Source: Candidatus Fermentithermobacillaceae bacterium | Lineage (GTDB): Bacteria; Bacillota; Sulfobacillia; Fermentithermobacillales; Fermentithermobacillaceae | Length of the DNA: 58,418 nt | Assembly (NCBI GenBank): GCA_012512325.1 | Contig: JAAZEL010000046.1 | Coordinates: forward strand, 1 to 58,418 | Direction of reading: 5' to 3' | In this document: piece after piece, positions 18,477-26,748 of the stretch | Layout: every line of letters starts with the position of its first letter | Position numbering within the stretch: the stretch's first letter is position 1 | Notes under the pieces: generated by a model | Databases searched by the model: none | Told to the model about the DNA's origin: nothing | What the model saw: the letters and a program-made list of their open reading frames with translations, nothing else | Program-made: the position numbers and the translations under genes

Positions 18477-20030
18477 TTATGGCAATAGCTCGGCGGCTTT
18501 TTCGATAAGCTTCACCGTCTTGGGATAGGTCTTAAGCCCCTGGAGGTCTTCGGGGGTAACCCACATCACCCTGGCAGTCTCCCCCGGTTGAGGCGCGGGC
18601 TCCCCTCCTGTGTACCTCATGGCGAAGTAGTGAACGGTTTTCTCAACAGGAACACATCCTTCGCCGGGAAACCTGTATGTGTGCGAGCCTGCATAAGCTA
18701 AGATCTCACAATCAACTCCCGTTTCCTCTTTGACTTCCCTTAGGGCGGCCTCCTCAAGAGCCTCTCCTTGGTCCACATGGCCTTTGGGCAAGGTCAGATA
18801 ACCAAACCTGTCTTCGATAAGCAGCACCTGGATACCTCCGTTGCCTTTCCGGAACACCACCCCTCCCGCGGACAACTCCTGTCTCACCCCACGGCCGCTG
18901 AGGAGTACAGCCCTGGACAGCTTGGCGATCTGCCTTGCGACAAACGGCAGGCTTATCTCTGTCTTCGCCATAGCGTCTTCTACGCTACCGGGACCGGTCG
19001 TGCTGTCAAATACAGCGGTGATCTCCCAAGGGTACCCTCGGAGCACACCGTCGCCCAGGCCGCCGCCAAGGGCTATCACAGGGATGCCCCGCTCAAACCC
19101 GGCCCTGGCTACGGCGTATGGCACCTTGCCTTTTTCAGTCTGGGAATCTATCCTGCCCTCGCCTGTTATGATGAGGCCCGCTCCTTCTAATTCGTCCATG
19201 AAACCCGTCTCCCGAAGGACAAAACCTGCACCGTCCACGAGCTTGGCCCCGAAAAACGCCCACAGGGCCGCCGCCAAGCCCCCGCCTGCCCCTGCCCGGG
19301 GCACATCTCTGGGATCCCGTCCCAGGTCCCGTCCAAGCACCGAACCATACCGGTCCATGTAGCGGTCAACTTCATCAAGCCGGTGCAGCTCAAGCCCCTT
19401 TTGCGGCCCGTATACCATGGTTGCCCCTTGGGGGCCTGTCAAGGGATTATCCACGTCGCAGATTGCAATTACCTCGACATCTTGGAACTTCTCAGGGATG
19501 TCACCTGGATCCACACGGAAAACCCGCTTCAACCCGTAAATGCCATGGGGCACCTGGCGGCCTGCTTCATCCAGCACCTTGCCTCCGGCAGCTTGCACCA
19601 TACCTATGCCGCCGTCGTTCATAGCAGTCCCGCCTACCCCGACAAGGATTCGACGGGCGCCTTGTGCTGCGGCCACCGCCATGAGTTCACCCACCCCGTA
19701 GCTTGTGGCTGCCATGGCATCGCGTTCTTCAGGCGCAACCAGGGCAAGCCCTGAGCTGGCGGCGCTTTCTATCACCACAGTACCGTCGGGAAGCAGCCCC
19801 ATCCCGCAATCCACAGTCTTACCGTAAGGCCCCGTCACCTGTACGTTCCGTACCGTTCCGGACTTGACGGATACCAATACCCCTACTGTACCGTCACCGC
19901 CGTCCGCCAGAGGTATTTCAACCACCCGCGCCTCGGGAAACCCTTGTCTGAACCCCTGGGCAACCAGGGCGCATGCCCTGGGAGCCGGCAAGCTCCCTTT
20001 GAAGGCATTCGTAGCAACCAGCACTTTCAC
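18477..20030 (-). CDS. Glycerate kinase fused to C-terminal Nudix hydrolase
   Basis: N-term MKVLVATNAFKGSLPAPRAC...PLADGGDGTVGVL and GGTAMNDGGIGMVQAAGG (GlxK/GarK family); C-term LPKGHVDQGEALEEAALREVKEETGVDC is a full Nudix box. Confidence 0.93.
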   Translation of the reverse strand: MKVLVATNAFKGSLPAPRACALVAQGFRQGFPEARVVEIPLADGGDGTVGVLVSVKSGTVRNVQVTGPYGKTVDCGMGLLPDGTVVIESAASSGLALVAPEERDAMAATSYGVGELMAVAAAQGARRILVGVGGTAMNDGGIGMVQAAGGKVLDEAGRQVPHGIYGLKRVFRVDPGDIPEKFQDVEVIAICDVDNPLTGPQGATMVYGPQKGLELHRLDEVDRYMDRYGSVLGRDLGRDPRDVPRAGAGGGLAAALWAFFGAKLVDGAGFVLRETGFMDELEGAGLIITGEGRIDSQTEKGKVPYAVARAGFERGIPVIALGGGLGDGVLRGYPWEITAVFDSTTGPGSVEDAMAKTEISLPFVARQIAKLSRAVLLSGRGVRQELSAGGVVFRKGNGGIQVLLIEDRFGYLTLPKGHVDQGEALEEAALREVKEETGVDCEILAYAGSHTYRFPGEGCVPVEKTVHYFAMRYTGGEPAPQPGETARVMWVTPEDLQGLKTYPKTVKLIEKAAELLP

Positions 20031-20053
20031 GGTGAAATCCTAGTCTCCTTCTA

Positions 20054-21091
20054 TTACCCGATCACTGCCCTCAACACACGCATCCAGTTTCTACCGAGAA
20101 TCCCTGCTATCTGCTGTCCCGATATGCCTCTCTTGAGAAGTTCGAAAGTAAGCAGGGGGAGTTTGCCAATGTGAGTTACAGGTTCAGGCCCCGGTTCGCC
20201 GAAGCTATCGAAATCCGTTCCCAAGCCTACATTGTCTTCGCCCGCCACTTCCATGGCGTGGATGATGTGGTCTGCAACCTGGGATATGGTGGCTTGCTCA
20301 TCCGTGCCCGTTATGTATTCATGGTTGAACGAGATGCCAACCAACCCTCCGGCCTCACCGATTGCCTTGAGCTGTGCATCTGTGAGGTTCCTCGGATGGG
20401 GAAGCAATACATGGCAATTGACGTGGCTTGCCACGAAGGGTGCCTGGGCTACATCCAATACATCCCAGAACCCTGCTTCTGACAGATGGGATACGTCAAC
20501 GACCATCCCAAGCTTGGCCGCTTCTTCCACAACTCTGATGCCGAAAGGAGTGAGCCCGCCCCGGGAAGCTGAAAACGCGGCCCCGTCGCCGAGGAGGTTT
20601 CTGTCATTCCAGGTCAAGGTCAGCATCCTGACCCCCAGCTTGTGATACATCCTGAGAGTTTCAAGGCTTCCCTCAAGCATTGCGCCGTCGCCAAGGCTGA
20701 GCATAATGCCCGCTTCGTCCGCTTCCTGGGCGTCTTCAATATCTGACGTGTGGAACACATGCCTTACCCCAGGCGCCGATGCCAATCCCAAGAAAGCGTC
20801 AATGTAGTCAAGAGCCTGCCGCACTCCCCTGATGGGATACAGTCTTTCATGGGGAAAGGCGCTGAGGATCACGCAATCCACGCCCGCCTGTCTGAGCCTG
20901 GGCAGGTCAGAATGACCCATTGACGATTCCTCTCCGAACTTCCTGACACCCTTGATCACATCGAGCAGCGTTCCCTGGTGCCCGTCGATCACCAAATTTT
21001 CAGAATGGAGTTCTTCCGCCCGCTCCATCCGGATCTCTTCCATGGCAGGACCGTTTTCGCCCTTCTTCTTGAAAATGGAAGCTATGTCCAT
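20054..21091 (-). CDS. Membrane (renal) dipeptidase family M19 homologue, possibly metal-site degenerate
   Basis: LGMVVDVSHLSEAGFWDVL, PFVASHVNCHVLLPHPRNLTDAQLKAIGEAGGLVGISF, LGVRMLTLTWNDRN; HxD position reads DGHQG. Confidence 0.88.
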   Translation of the reverse strand: MDIASIFKKKGENGPAMEEIRMERAEELHSENLVIDGHQGTLLDVIKGVRKFGEESSMGHSDLPRLRQAGVDCVILSAFPHERLYPIRGVRQALDYIDAFLGLASAPGVRHVFHTSDIEDAQEADEAGIMLSLGDGAMLEGSLETLRMYHKLGVRMLTLTWNDRNLLGDGAAFSASRGGLTPFGIRVVEEAAKLGMVVDVSHLSEAGFWDVLDVAQAPFVASHVNCHVLLPHPRNLTDAQLKAIGEAGGLVGISFNHEYITGTDEQATISQVADHIIHAMEVAGEDNVGLGTDFDSFGEPGPEPVTHIGKLPLLTFELLKRGISGQQIAGILGRNWMRVLRAVIG

Positions 21092-21318
21092 GTGCCAGTG
21101 CCCTCCTCTTTGAGCTGCCTTCGTTTCTAATGTTCTCTTTTGTGCTCAAGTTTACCTTTTCGACTTGGCCGGAACAGCCTGCCGGGATCAAAGGATTCAA
21201 GGCAACTCAGTTTGACCTCGCCATTTGCCCCCGTTGCTGTAAACATAAGACCCGCGCCCTTCATATTATGTGATGATCAAGCGCCGACTTGACTATTTCG
21301 CCGTAAGGAGGGCTGACT

Positions 21319-21600
21319 GTGGCCAACAGTCTTACAAAGGAAACCTTGGATCTTGTCTCGGCCCTGAGGCCGTTTACCGGTAGGAGAGGCCGGGGCGTGA
21401 TAGATACCCTCATCAGTCTCACTGGCAGTTCCGTGTCCTTATCCGATGGAATCGAATTGACAACCCTGGCAGAGCAGGCCGGAAATCTGCTGGCTAGCCG
21501 GGTTGACTCGGCGGTTTCCCTGTTCATCATCCTGGTTGTGGTGTGGCTGGTGCAGGTATTCACCCTCTCGAGTATCAACCCTGAAATATCCCAGGCTTAA
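21319..21600 (+). CDS. Small membrane protein of unknown function
   Basis: 93 aa, GTG start after AAGGAGGG; C-terminal TM SAVSLFIILVVVWLVQVF. Confidence 0.7.
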   Translation: MANSLTKETLDLVSALRPFTGRRGRGVIDTLISLTGSSVSLSDGIELTTLAEQAGNLLASRVDSAVSLFIILVVVWLVQVFTLSSINPEISQA

Positions 21601-21612
21601 GGAGGAATTCAG

Positions 21613-21828
21613 ATGAAGATTTTCGGAGTTGACGTCAACCCGTATGAACTGTTCTTGATCCTGATCCTGCTCTTGGCGGCAACAGGTGCGTTTGACGCCC
21701 ATGCGGCCCGTGCAGGCAAAAAAGACTCTTCGCAAAAACGCGAGAGCCCTGTAAGATTCCTGAAGGCCCCCAGAAGGCGCGCTGCCGGGAAGACATGGGG
21801 TTCTGACAGACAGGATAAGCAGAGCTAA
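21613..21828 (+). CDS. Small membrane protein with basic C-terminus, unknown function
   Basis: 71 aa, ATG after GGAGGAATTCAG; TM YELFLILILLLAATGAF, then Lys/Arg-rich tail. Confidence 0.7.
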   Translation: MKIFGVDVNPYELFLILILLLAATGAFDAHAARAGKKDSSQKRESPVRFLKAPRRRAAGKTWGSDRQDKQS

Positions 21829-21928
21829 CAGCTTGGTTCAAGGATTTCATCCGGCGGCAAAAGGTCGGCACCATCCCCGGTAAGATACGCATAAGATGCT
21901 GAAACAGAGGTAACTGGAGGGAACTTGT

Positions 21929-22279
21929 GTGCACAACCTGGCTAGTTTACTCATGCAGATGGAGAAAATCGAATCGGAGATAAACACAAGACTGTCGAGT
22001 TTGCAAGACCGTACCGTGCAGGGAACTGCAGGCGACAGCCTGATCAGGGTGACAGGAGACATATGGTTCAACATTCAAAATATCACCATCGACCGGGACA
22101 AATTGGCCGCACAACCTTTCGACCTGGCGACCCTGGAACAGCTCGTGGCTGAAGCAGTAAATGACGCCATCAGCAAAGCGCGCAACCTGCTGAAGACCGA
22201 AATTGGAGGAGTGTTCGGTGGAAAAGTGCCTCCGGAGTTTGCAGGCTTCTTTGGGCGGAGCGGTGCCAACGGTGAATAA
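21929..22279 (+). CDS. YbaB/EbfC-like nucleoid-associated-fold protein
   Basis: LLMQMEKIESEINTRLSSLQDRTVQGTAGDSLIRVTGDIWFNIQNITIDRDKL...LEQLVAEAVNDAISKARNL follows the YbaB pattern; GTG after GGAGGG. Confidence 0.65.
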   Translation: MHNLASLLMQMEKIESEINTRLSSLQDRTVQGTAGDSLIRVTGDIWFNIQNITIDRDKLAAQPFDLATLEQLVAEAVNDAISKARNLLKTEIGGVFGGKVPPEFAGFFGRSGANGE

Positions 22280-23300
22280 GGGCGGCCTCTGCGAGCTTGC
22301 CCAGGCTTTCTTGACAGGTGAAGGTTCAGGCCATCCCAATGCGGTGCGGGAAAAAGCAGGCCTGCTTGCACTGTTGAATCTCATGGGTATCTTGGAAGTG
22401 TTCTATGCAGCCGGCCAACCTGCTGAACATCGGGTATCCGGGGCAACCCGGGAAAGCCAGATACCCACCGAAAGCGCCGGGCAGAAGACACACCCGGAAA
22501 CACCTGCCGGCAGCCGGGAATTGTCTGAACCACCCCAAGGGGTTGAAACCGCAGTTCCTCTCCCGGACGACAAAGAAGGCTTCAGGCTTCCCTTACAACC
22601 GCAGGCTTCACCCGATACCGATACCCGCCCTGAACCAGCAAAGCCGGACGCTCTGGCCCCTCTGATGGCGGCCATCCCTTCCCTTCTTGCCGGCAAGGAA
22701 GGGGGAATTGAGCCTGCGCTGGTATCAGCCATGTTGAAATTGATTGCATCCCTTTCAAGAACCAAGCCCGCCTCCACCGTCAAAGGCGGTTCACCCGAGG
22801 GTGAACCTGCTCAAGCCCCTGTTGATTCAGGCGAGCCTTGTGCCGGTGAGACGTCCAAGGACGATGCAACAATGCCTTCCCACCATGCCGGCTTGGGACT
22901 TGACCCCAAGCTCATAGCCTCTCTCATCAATTTCTTGGCGGGAGTCGACAGGACCAAGACAGAGTCAAACGCCAGCCCAAGCAATCAGCCCTTAGCGGAG
23001 GCCCCCGTCAAGGGCGAAGAAAAGTATGAACTAAGCTTGTCGAGAGACGGCCGGTCAGTGTTGGCTAAACGCATACCCCAAGCCATACCGCCCAAGGCGT
23101 CCCAACAACCCCCGTCCTTTTCCCAGTTCCTGAAGCAGCCGCCCCGACCCGCGAAAGCTCCCCCGGAGCGGCCGCCGGACAGCCACAAGCCGGGTGTGGG
23201 GATACGCAGGGGGTGGAGCAAACAGCGACGCTACTCCGACAACCAAGGGCCGGATGAAACCCGGTATGGCAACAAGCCTACTTTTGCCTGCCACAGGTAA
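22218..23300 (+). CDS. Pro-rich, low-complexity protein with two helical DPxLIxxLxxLxxxxRTK-type repeats, unknown function
   Basis: GTG at 22218 preceded by GGAGGA (22205-22210) inside the upstream gene; repeats EPALVSAMLKLIASLSRTK and DPKLIASLINFLAGVDRTK. Confidence 0.65.
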   Translation: MEKCLRSLQASLGGAVPTVNKGGLCELAQAFLTGEGSGHPNAVREKAGLLALLNLMGILEVFYAAGQPAEHRVSGATRESQIPTESAGQKTHPETPAGSRELSEPPQGVETAVPLPDDKEGFRLPLQPQASPDTDTRPEPAKPDALAPLMAAIPSLLAGKEGGIEPALVSAMLKLIASLSRTKPASTVKGGSPEGEPAQAPVDSGEPCAGETSKDDATMPSHHAGLGLDPKLIASLINFLAGVDRTKTESNASPSNQPLAEAPVKGEEKYELSLSRDGRSVLAKRIPQAIPPKASQQPPSFSQFLKQPPRPAKAPPERPPDSHKPGVGIRRGWSKQRRYSDNQGPDETRYGNKPTFACHR

Positions 23301-23352
23301 TATATTGCTCCCGGGCAGACTATGTTTCTTTGAGAACCTAAGCTGAACCGAA

Positions 23353-23373
23353 GCCGGGGATAGCATCCCCGGC
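23353..23373 (+). repeat. Perfect 9-bp hairpin GCCGGGGAT-agc-ATCCCCGGC upstream of pdaB RBS
   Basis: Read directly; no T-tract follows. Confidence 0.7.
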
Positions 23374-23396
23374 CCAGCCCCTCGGGAGGAGTTTCC

Positions 23397-24188
23397 ATGC
23401 GTATCAACAGAAGGGTGGCCTTTGCTGCGCTTGCCCTGATTCTTGTGGCAGGGGGCGTTTTCTATGGCCTGCGCCCGCCTGGGATAAGGCCCGTTTTCGA
23501 AGAGTACGACCCACGCCTTGCCATGGGCACTGAAATGCCCGTGTTCTACGTGCACACTGACAGGAAGGCACTGGCGCTTACCTTTGATATTTCTTGGGGT
23601 GACAAGACCCCCGAGAAAGTGCTGGATGTGCTGGCTAAGCATAACCAGAAGGCTACATTCTTCCTGTCAGGGCCGTGGGCCAACCACTACCAGTCCATAG
23701 TCTCCCGTATCGTCCAAGACGGCCATGAGATTGCAAGCCACGGACAGGAACACGTTAACCTCAGTCAGGAGAGCAAAGACGATATCAGGAAGAATATACA
23801 GTCAGCCCATGACATACTGGTCAAGCTCACAGGTACCACGCCCAGGTATTTCAGGCCCCCGAACGGGGACTACGATGATCTGGTGGTGCTCACGGCAAGG
23901 GAACTTGGGTATGAGACCGTAATCTGGGCTGTGGACAGCCTGGATTGGAAGAACCCCGGCGCTTCGTACATTGTGGAAAGGGTGTCAAAGCTCAGTTTCC
24001 CCGGGGCAATACTGTTGTTCCATGCGTCCGATTCGGCAAAGCAGACCCACGAAGCCCTGTCTATGGTGTTGGAGAACCTCAAGTCTGCCGGCTACGAAAT
24101 CATGACTCTGGGCGAGCTCATGTCCTTGGGCAAACCGGCCAGGGATGACCCCAGGGGCAGGCCCCTGAGCGAACTGCCGGGCAATTGA
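23397..24188 (+). CDS. Polysaccharide deacetylase, PdaB-like (sporulation type)
   Basis: ALALTFDISWGDKTPEKVLDVLAKHNQKATFFLSGPWA, HEIASHGQEHVNLSQ, RYFRPPNGDYD; N-terminal TM. Confidence 0.9.
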   Translation: MRINRRVAFAALALILVAGGVFYGLRPPGIRPVFEEYDPRLAMGTEMPVFYVHTDRKALALTFDISWGDKTPEKVLDVLAKHNQKATFFLSGPWANHYQSIVSRIVQDGHEIASHGQEHVNLSQESKDDIRKNIQSAHDILVKLTGTTPRYFRPPNGDYDDLVVLTARELGYETVIWAVDSLDWKNPGASYIVERVSKLSFPGAILLFHASDSAKQTHEALSMVLENLKSAGYEIMTLGELMSLGKPARDDPRGRPLSELPGN

Positions 24189-24190
24189 CA

Positions 24191-24226
24191 TCCGGGGCAG
24201 CCCTTGCGGGCAGCTTGTGCCCCGGA
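24191..24226. terminator. Hairpin TCCGGGGCA/TGCCCCGGA between convergent pdaB and thiN
   Basis: 9-bp outer stem with an inner GCCC/GGGC stem; convergent intergenic location. Confidence 0.55.
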
Positions 24227-24228
24227 GG

Positions 24229-25020
24229 TTACCTGCGGTTAAGCACCACTAGGGCAAAACCTGACCTGACCGAAATGCTCGCCGTGGTGCCAAGCATTTC
24301 GTTGGACACGCCAAGGGTACTGCCCCTGCGGAGAGTTGCGCTGTCAAGACGGTACTTGAGATCAGTGGCGTTAACCCCGGCAAGCTGGGGAGTAAGGGGA
24401 ATTACCGTCACCCAATCACCCGGGTTGCCGGAGAATACCCGCTCAGGGATGCCAAACGGGTATTCAACGCCCGAAACGCCGAAGATCACGGTATCTTCCG
24501 AGTGGAGAATGAGATCCAATCCCCTCTTGGCGTAATGCTCTATCAGGAACACATTGGCTAACTCATGGTCCAGGCGCTTTCCTCCCGTGGCCCCTATCAC
24601 AATTGCCGCGCCATAACCTCTGGACGCAATGAGGTCAAGTGCTACCTCAGTGTCTGTTTTGTCTTTCTCCTGTGCCAGACTGATTATGGAGCAGCCTGCC
24701 AGTCGGAAGTGGGCCACGGTCTCCGGTTGAGATGAATCGAAATCTCCGACGACTACATCCGGAACCATGTTGTGGTGCTTCAAAAACTCACAACCTGAAT
24801 CAGCGGCAACCACAAGGGAGGCACGGTCAAACAACGCCTTGTCAGGAGCATCCTTGGAGCCGCCTGCTACCACCACTGCATATGTAGGATTGTGCTTCAC
24901 CCTTGTGGCATGATTCCAAGGCGGTTGCTGCCGCCTGCCGGTCTCGGGACACAGGTTCTCCTTGCCGGTGGGCTCTGTGCCGTCTTCCCAAGTACAAGCT
25001 GACATCTGTAAGGCCCCCAT
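24229..25020 (-). CDS. thiN: Thiamine diphosphokinase
   Basis: VVAADSGCEFLKHHNMVPDVVVGDFDSSQPE, EKDKTDTEVALDLI, IVIGATGGKRLDHELANVFLI. Start codon uncertain. Confidence 0.92.
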   Translation of the reverse strand: MGALQMSACTWEDGTEPTGKENLCPETGRRQQPPWNHATRVKHNPTYAVVVAGGSKDAPDKALFDRASLVVAADSGCEFLKHHNMVPDVVVGDFDSSQPETVAHFRLAGCSIISLAQEKDKTDTEVALDLIASRGYGAAIVIGATGGKRLDHELANVFLIEHYAKRGLDLILHSEDTVIFGVSGVEYPFGIPERVFSGNPGDWVTVIPLTPQLAGVNATDLKYRLDSATLRRGSTLGVSNEMLGTTASISVRSGFALVVLNRR

Positions 25021-25249
25021 CCATCTTCCGGTACAAGAATATAGCTGATAAATCTCTCTTGCCGTTCAGCTTGATTCTACACTCTTTTGTCGATCCCTCA
25101 AACAAAACAATGCTCGTTTTGGGCAGGATATCCCACCCAAGAGAAGAAACTCCACCGGAGAGGTAGACTATTGTAGGGGTACTCAAACTCAGTCAAGGTT
25201 TCCTTGATAAGTTCGAGAAAGGAGATGAACTCCCGAAAAGGGGAACACA

Positions 25250-26077
25250 GTGAACGAAAAATCCTTAGACATAATTTGGGCCAAGATGGCTGCTGAGCTC
25301 GAAGAAACCTGCCGGAAAGCCGGAGTCATGGGCTATTCCATCCGCGACCTCAAGACCGGACGGAAGGCGGGTTTCCGGGAAGATGTCCTGTTCCCGACGG
25401 CCAGCACCATCAAAATCCCCATTCTGCTCGGTGTGGCAATCCGCGTTCACAGGGGCGACTTGGACTGGACTCAGAGAGTGGCCGTGGAAGACAAGGACAA
25501 GGTAGGAGGAAGCGGCGTGCTGGGCCGCTTTGCCTACAAGGCCGACATCGCCCTCAGGGATCTGGCGGGCCTAATGATATCTCTCTCGGACAACACCGCT
25601 ACCAACATCTGCATCGACCTCGCCACCATGGACCTGGTCAATGAGACCATGAGGTCTTTGGGCCTAACCAACACCTTGCTTCGGCGCAAGATGATGGATA
25701 TAGAAGCCGCGAGACGCGGAGATGAGAACGTATCCACTCCCGGGGAGCTGGCCACACTGGTCGCTAAGATCCAGGGACGGGGCGGCATTCCCGGCGCAGT
25801 CGCCGAAGATGTGCTTTCCATCTTGTCTTTGCCTAAAACAGGGCCGTTCACCATGGGGCTGCCGGAGGACGTCAAGAGGGCCAACAAGCCGGGTGGTTTG
25901 GGCAATCTTTCGGTGGACGCAGGCATTATCTACCCCACTTCCGACCGGCCCTTCGCCCTTGCAGTGTGCGGCAGTTTCCTACCCGGCCGGCCCGAGGAAG
26001 CCACCGCCGAAGTCGTCCGGAAGGCTTTCGGCTACATGAAGATCCTGGCCGAGTGCACTGAACTGGGAAGATCTTGA
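25250..26077 (+). CDS. Serine hydrolase, class A beta-lactamase fold
   Basis: SxxK in TASTIKIPIL, SDN in MISLSDNTATN, KPGGLGNLSVDAGII in the KTG position. Confidence 0.87.
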   Translation: MNEKSLDIIWAKMAAELEETCRKAGVMGYSIRDLKTGRKAGFREDVLFPTASTIKIPILLGVAIRVHRGDLDWTQRVAVEDKDKVGGSGVLGRFAYKADIALRDLAGLMISLSDNTATNICIDLATMDLVNETMRSLGLTNTLLRRKMMDIEAARRGDENVSTPGELATLVAKIQGRGGIPGAVAEDVLSILSLPKTGPFTMGLPEDVKRANKPGGLGNLSVDAGIIYPTSDRPFALAVCGSFLPGRPEEATAEVVRKAFGYMKILAECTELGRS

Positions 26078-26176
26078 ACGTGATGCCAACGGCGCTCCAT
26101 AGCGTGGGAGGCGTGGGCAGAAGGTCTCGAGCCTGATGAGCCTAATGTATACAGGGCATGTCGGGCGCACCCAAGT

Positions 26177-26207
26177 AGAAAAGGGCCTTTTGAAAAGGCC
26201 CTTTTCT
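26177..26207. terminator. Near-perfect palindromic terminator AGAAAAGGGCCTTTT-g-AAAAGGCCCTTTTCT
   Basis: 15-bp complementary arms with flanking A/T runs, after the serine hydrolase gene. Confidence 0.88.
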
Positions 26208-26748
26208 GCTATGGCTGCGGTACGGATTCGCTGTTTTCTGCAACTCATGCTGCATCCGCCGGTGCATATGGGCTTCGTCCCTTGGTTCCGTCAGCGCCTC
26301 ATCTACGCTGTGTTCGACCAAAACCCTGAATCGCACCCTGTGCGTTCTTGCAACCCCTGTGTGTTTAACCTCATCACCGAATTCCGGTCTGCCTTGGCCG
26401 AATCTTATACTGCCTATCTGGTGCGATGGTTTTCGCGTATCTCGTACAATCCCTGTTGTGTATCTGCCCCAAGCCTTGCTGCGTTATGCGCGTCGTTAAC
26501 TGCCTGGTTTGTTGCTGCATATGATGCCCATGGCATCGGGTACGCCTGTTGCTTGACTTGAGCCGCTTAGATTTGTGCAACCTAAGGCGCGTATGTCCTG
26601 CATCTAATGTTGCATTTCAGCCCCAACCCGCGCTTCTTGTTTGCTGCAAGTCCCATGTGATTGCTACTTAAGTTGCTGCGATCGCTGCTACGTACCTGAC
26701 TCCGCAACCCATCTGCCGGCAAGCTCCCTGGGAGCCCCCAACAGAAGC

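Noticed and set aside
23397-24188. PdaB TFDISWGD instead of TFDDG as a degenerate active site
   Set aside because: ISWGD is the usual form in PdaB-type deacetylases, so it is not evidence of decay.
25021-25249. Possible TPP riboswitch upstream of thiN
   Set aside because: I could not find the conserved CUGAGA-type core in the leader.
26136-26561. 141-aa plus-strand ORF over the intergenic region
   Set aside because: It reads straight through the strong terminator at 26177-26207 and has no RBS or family pattern.
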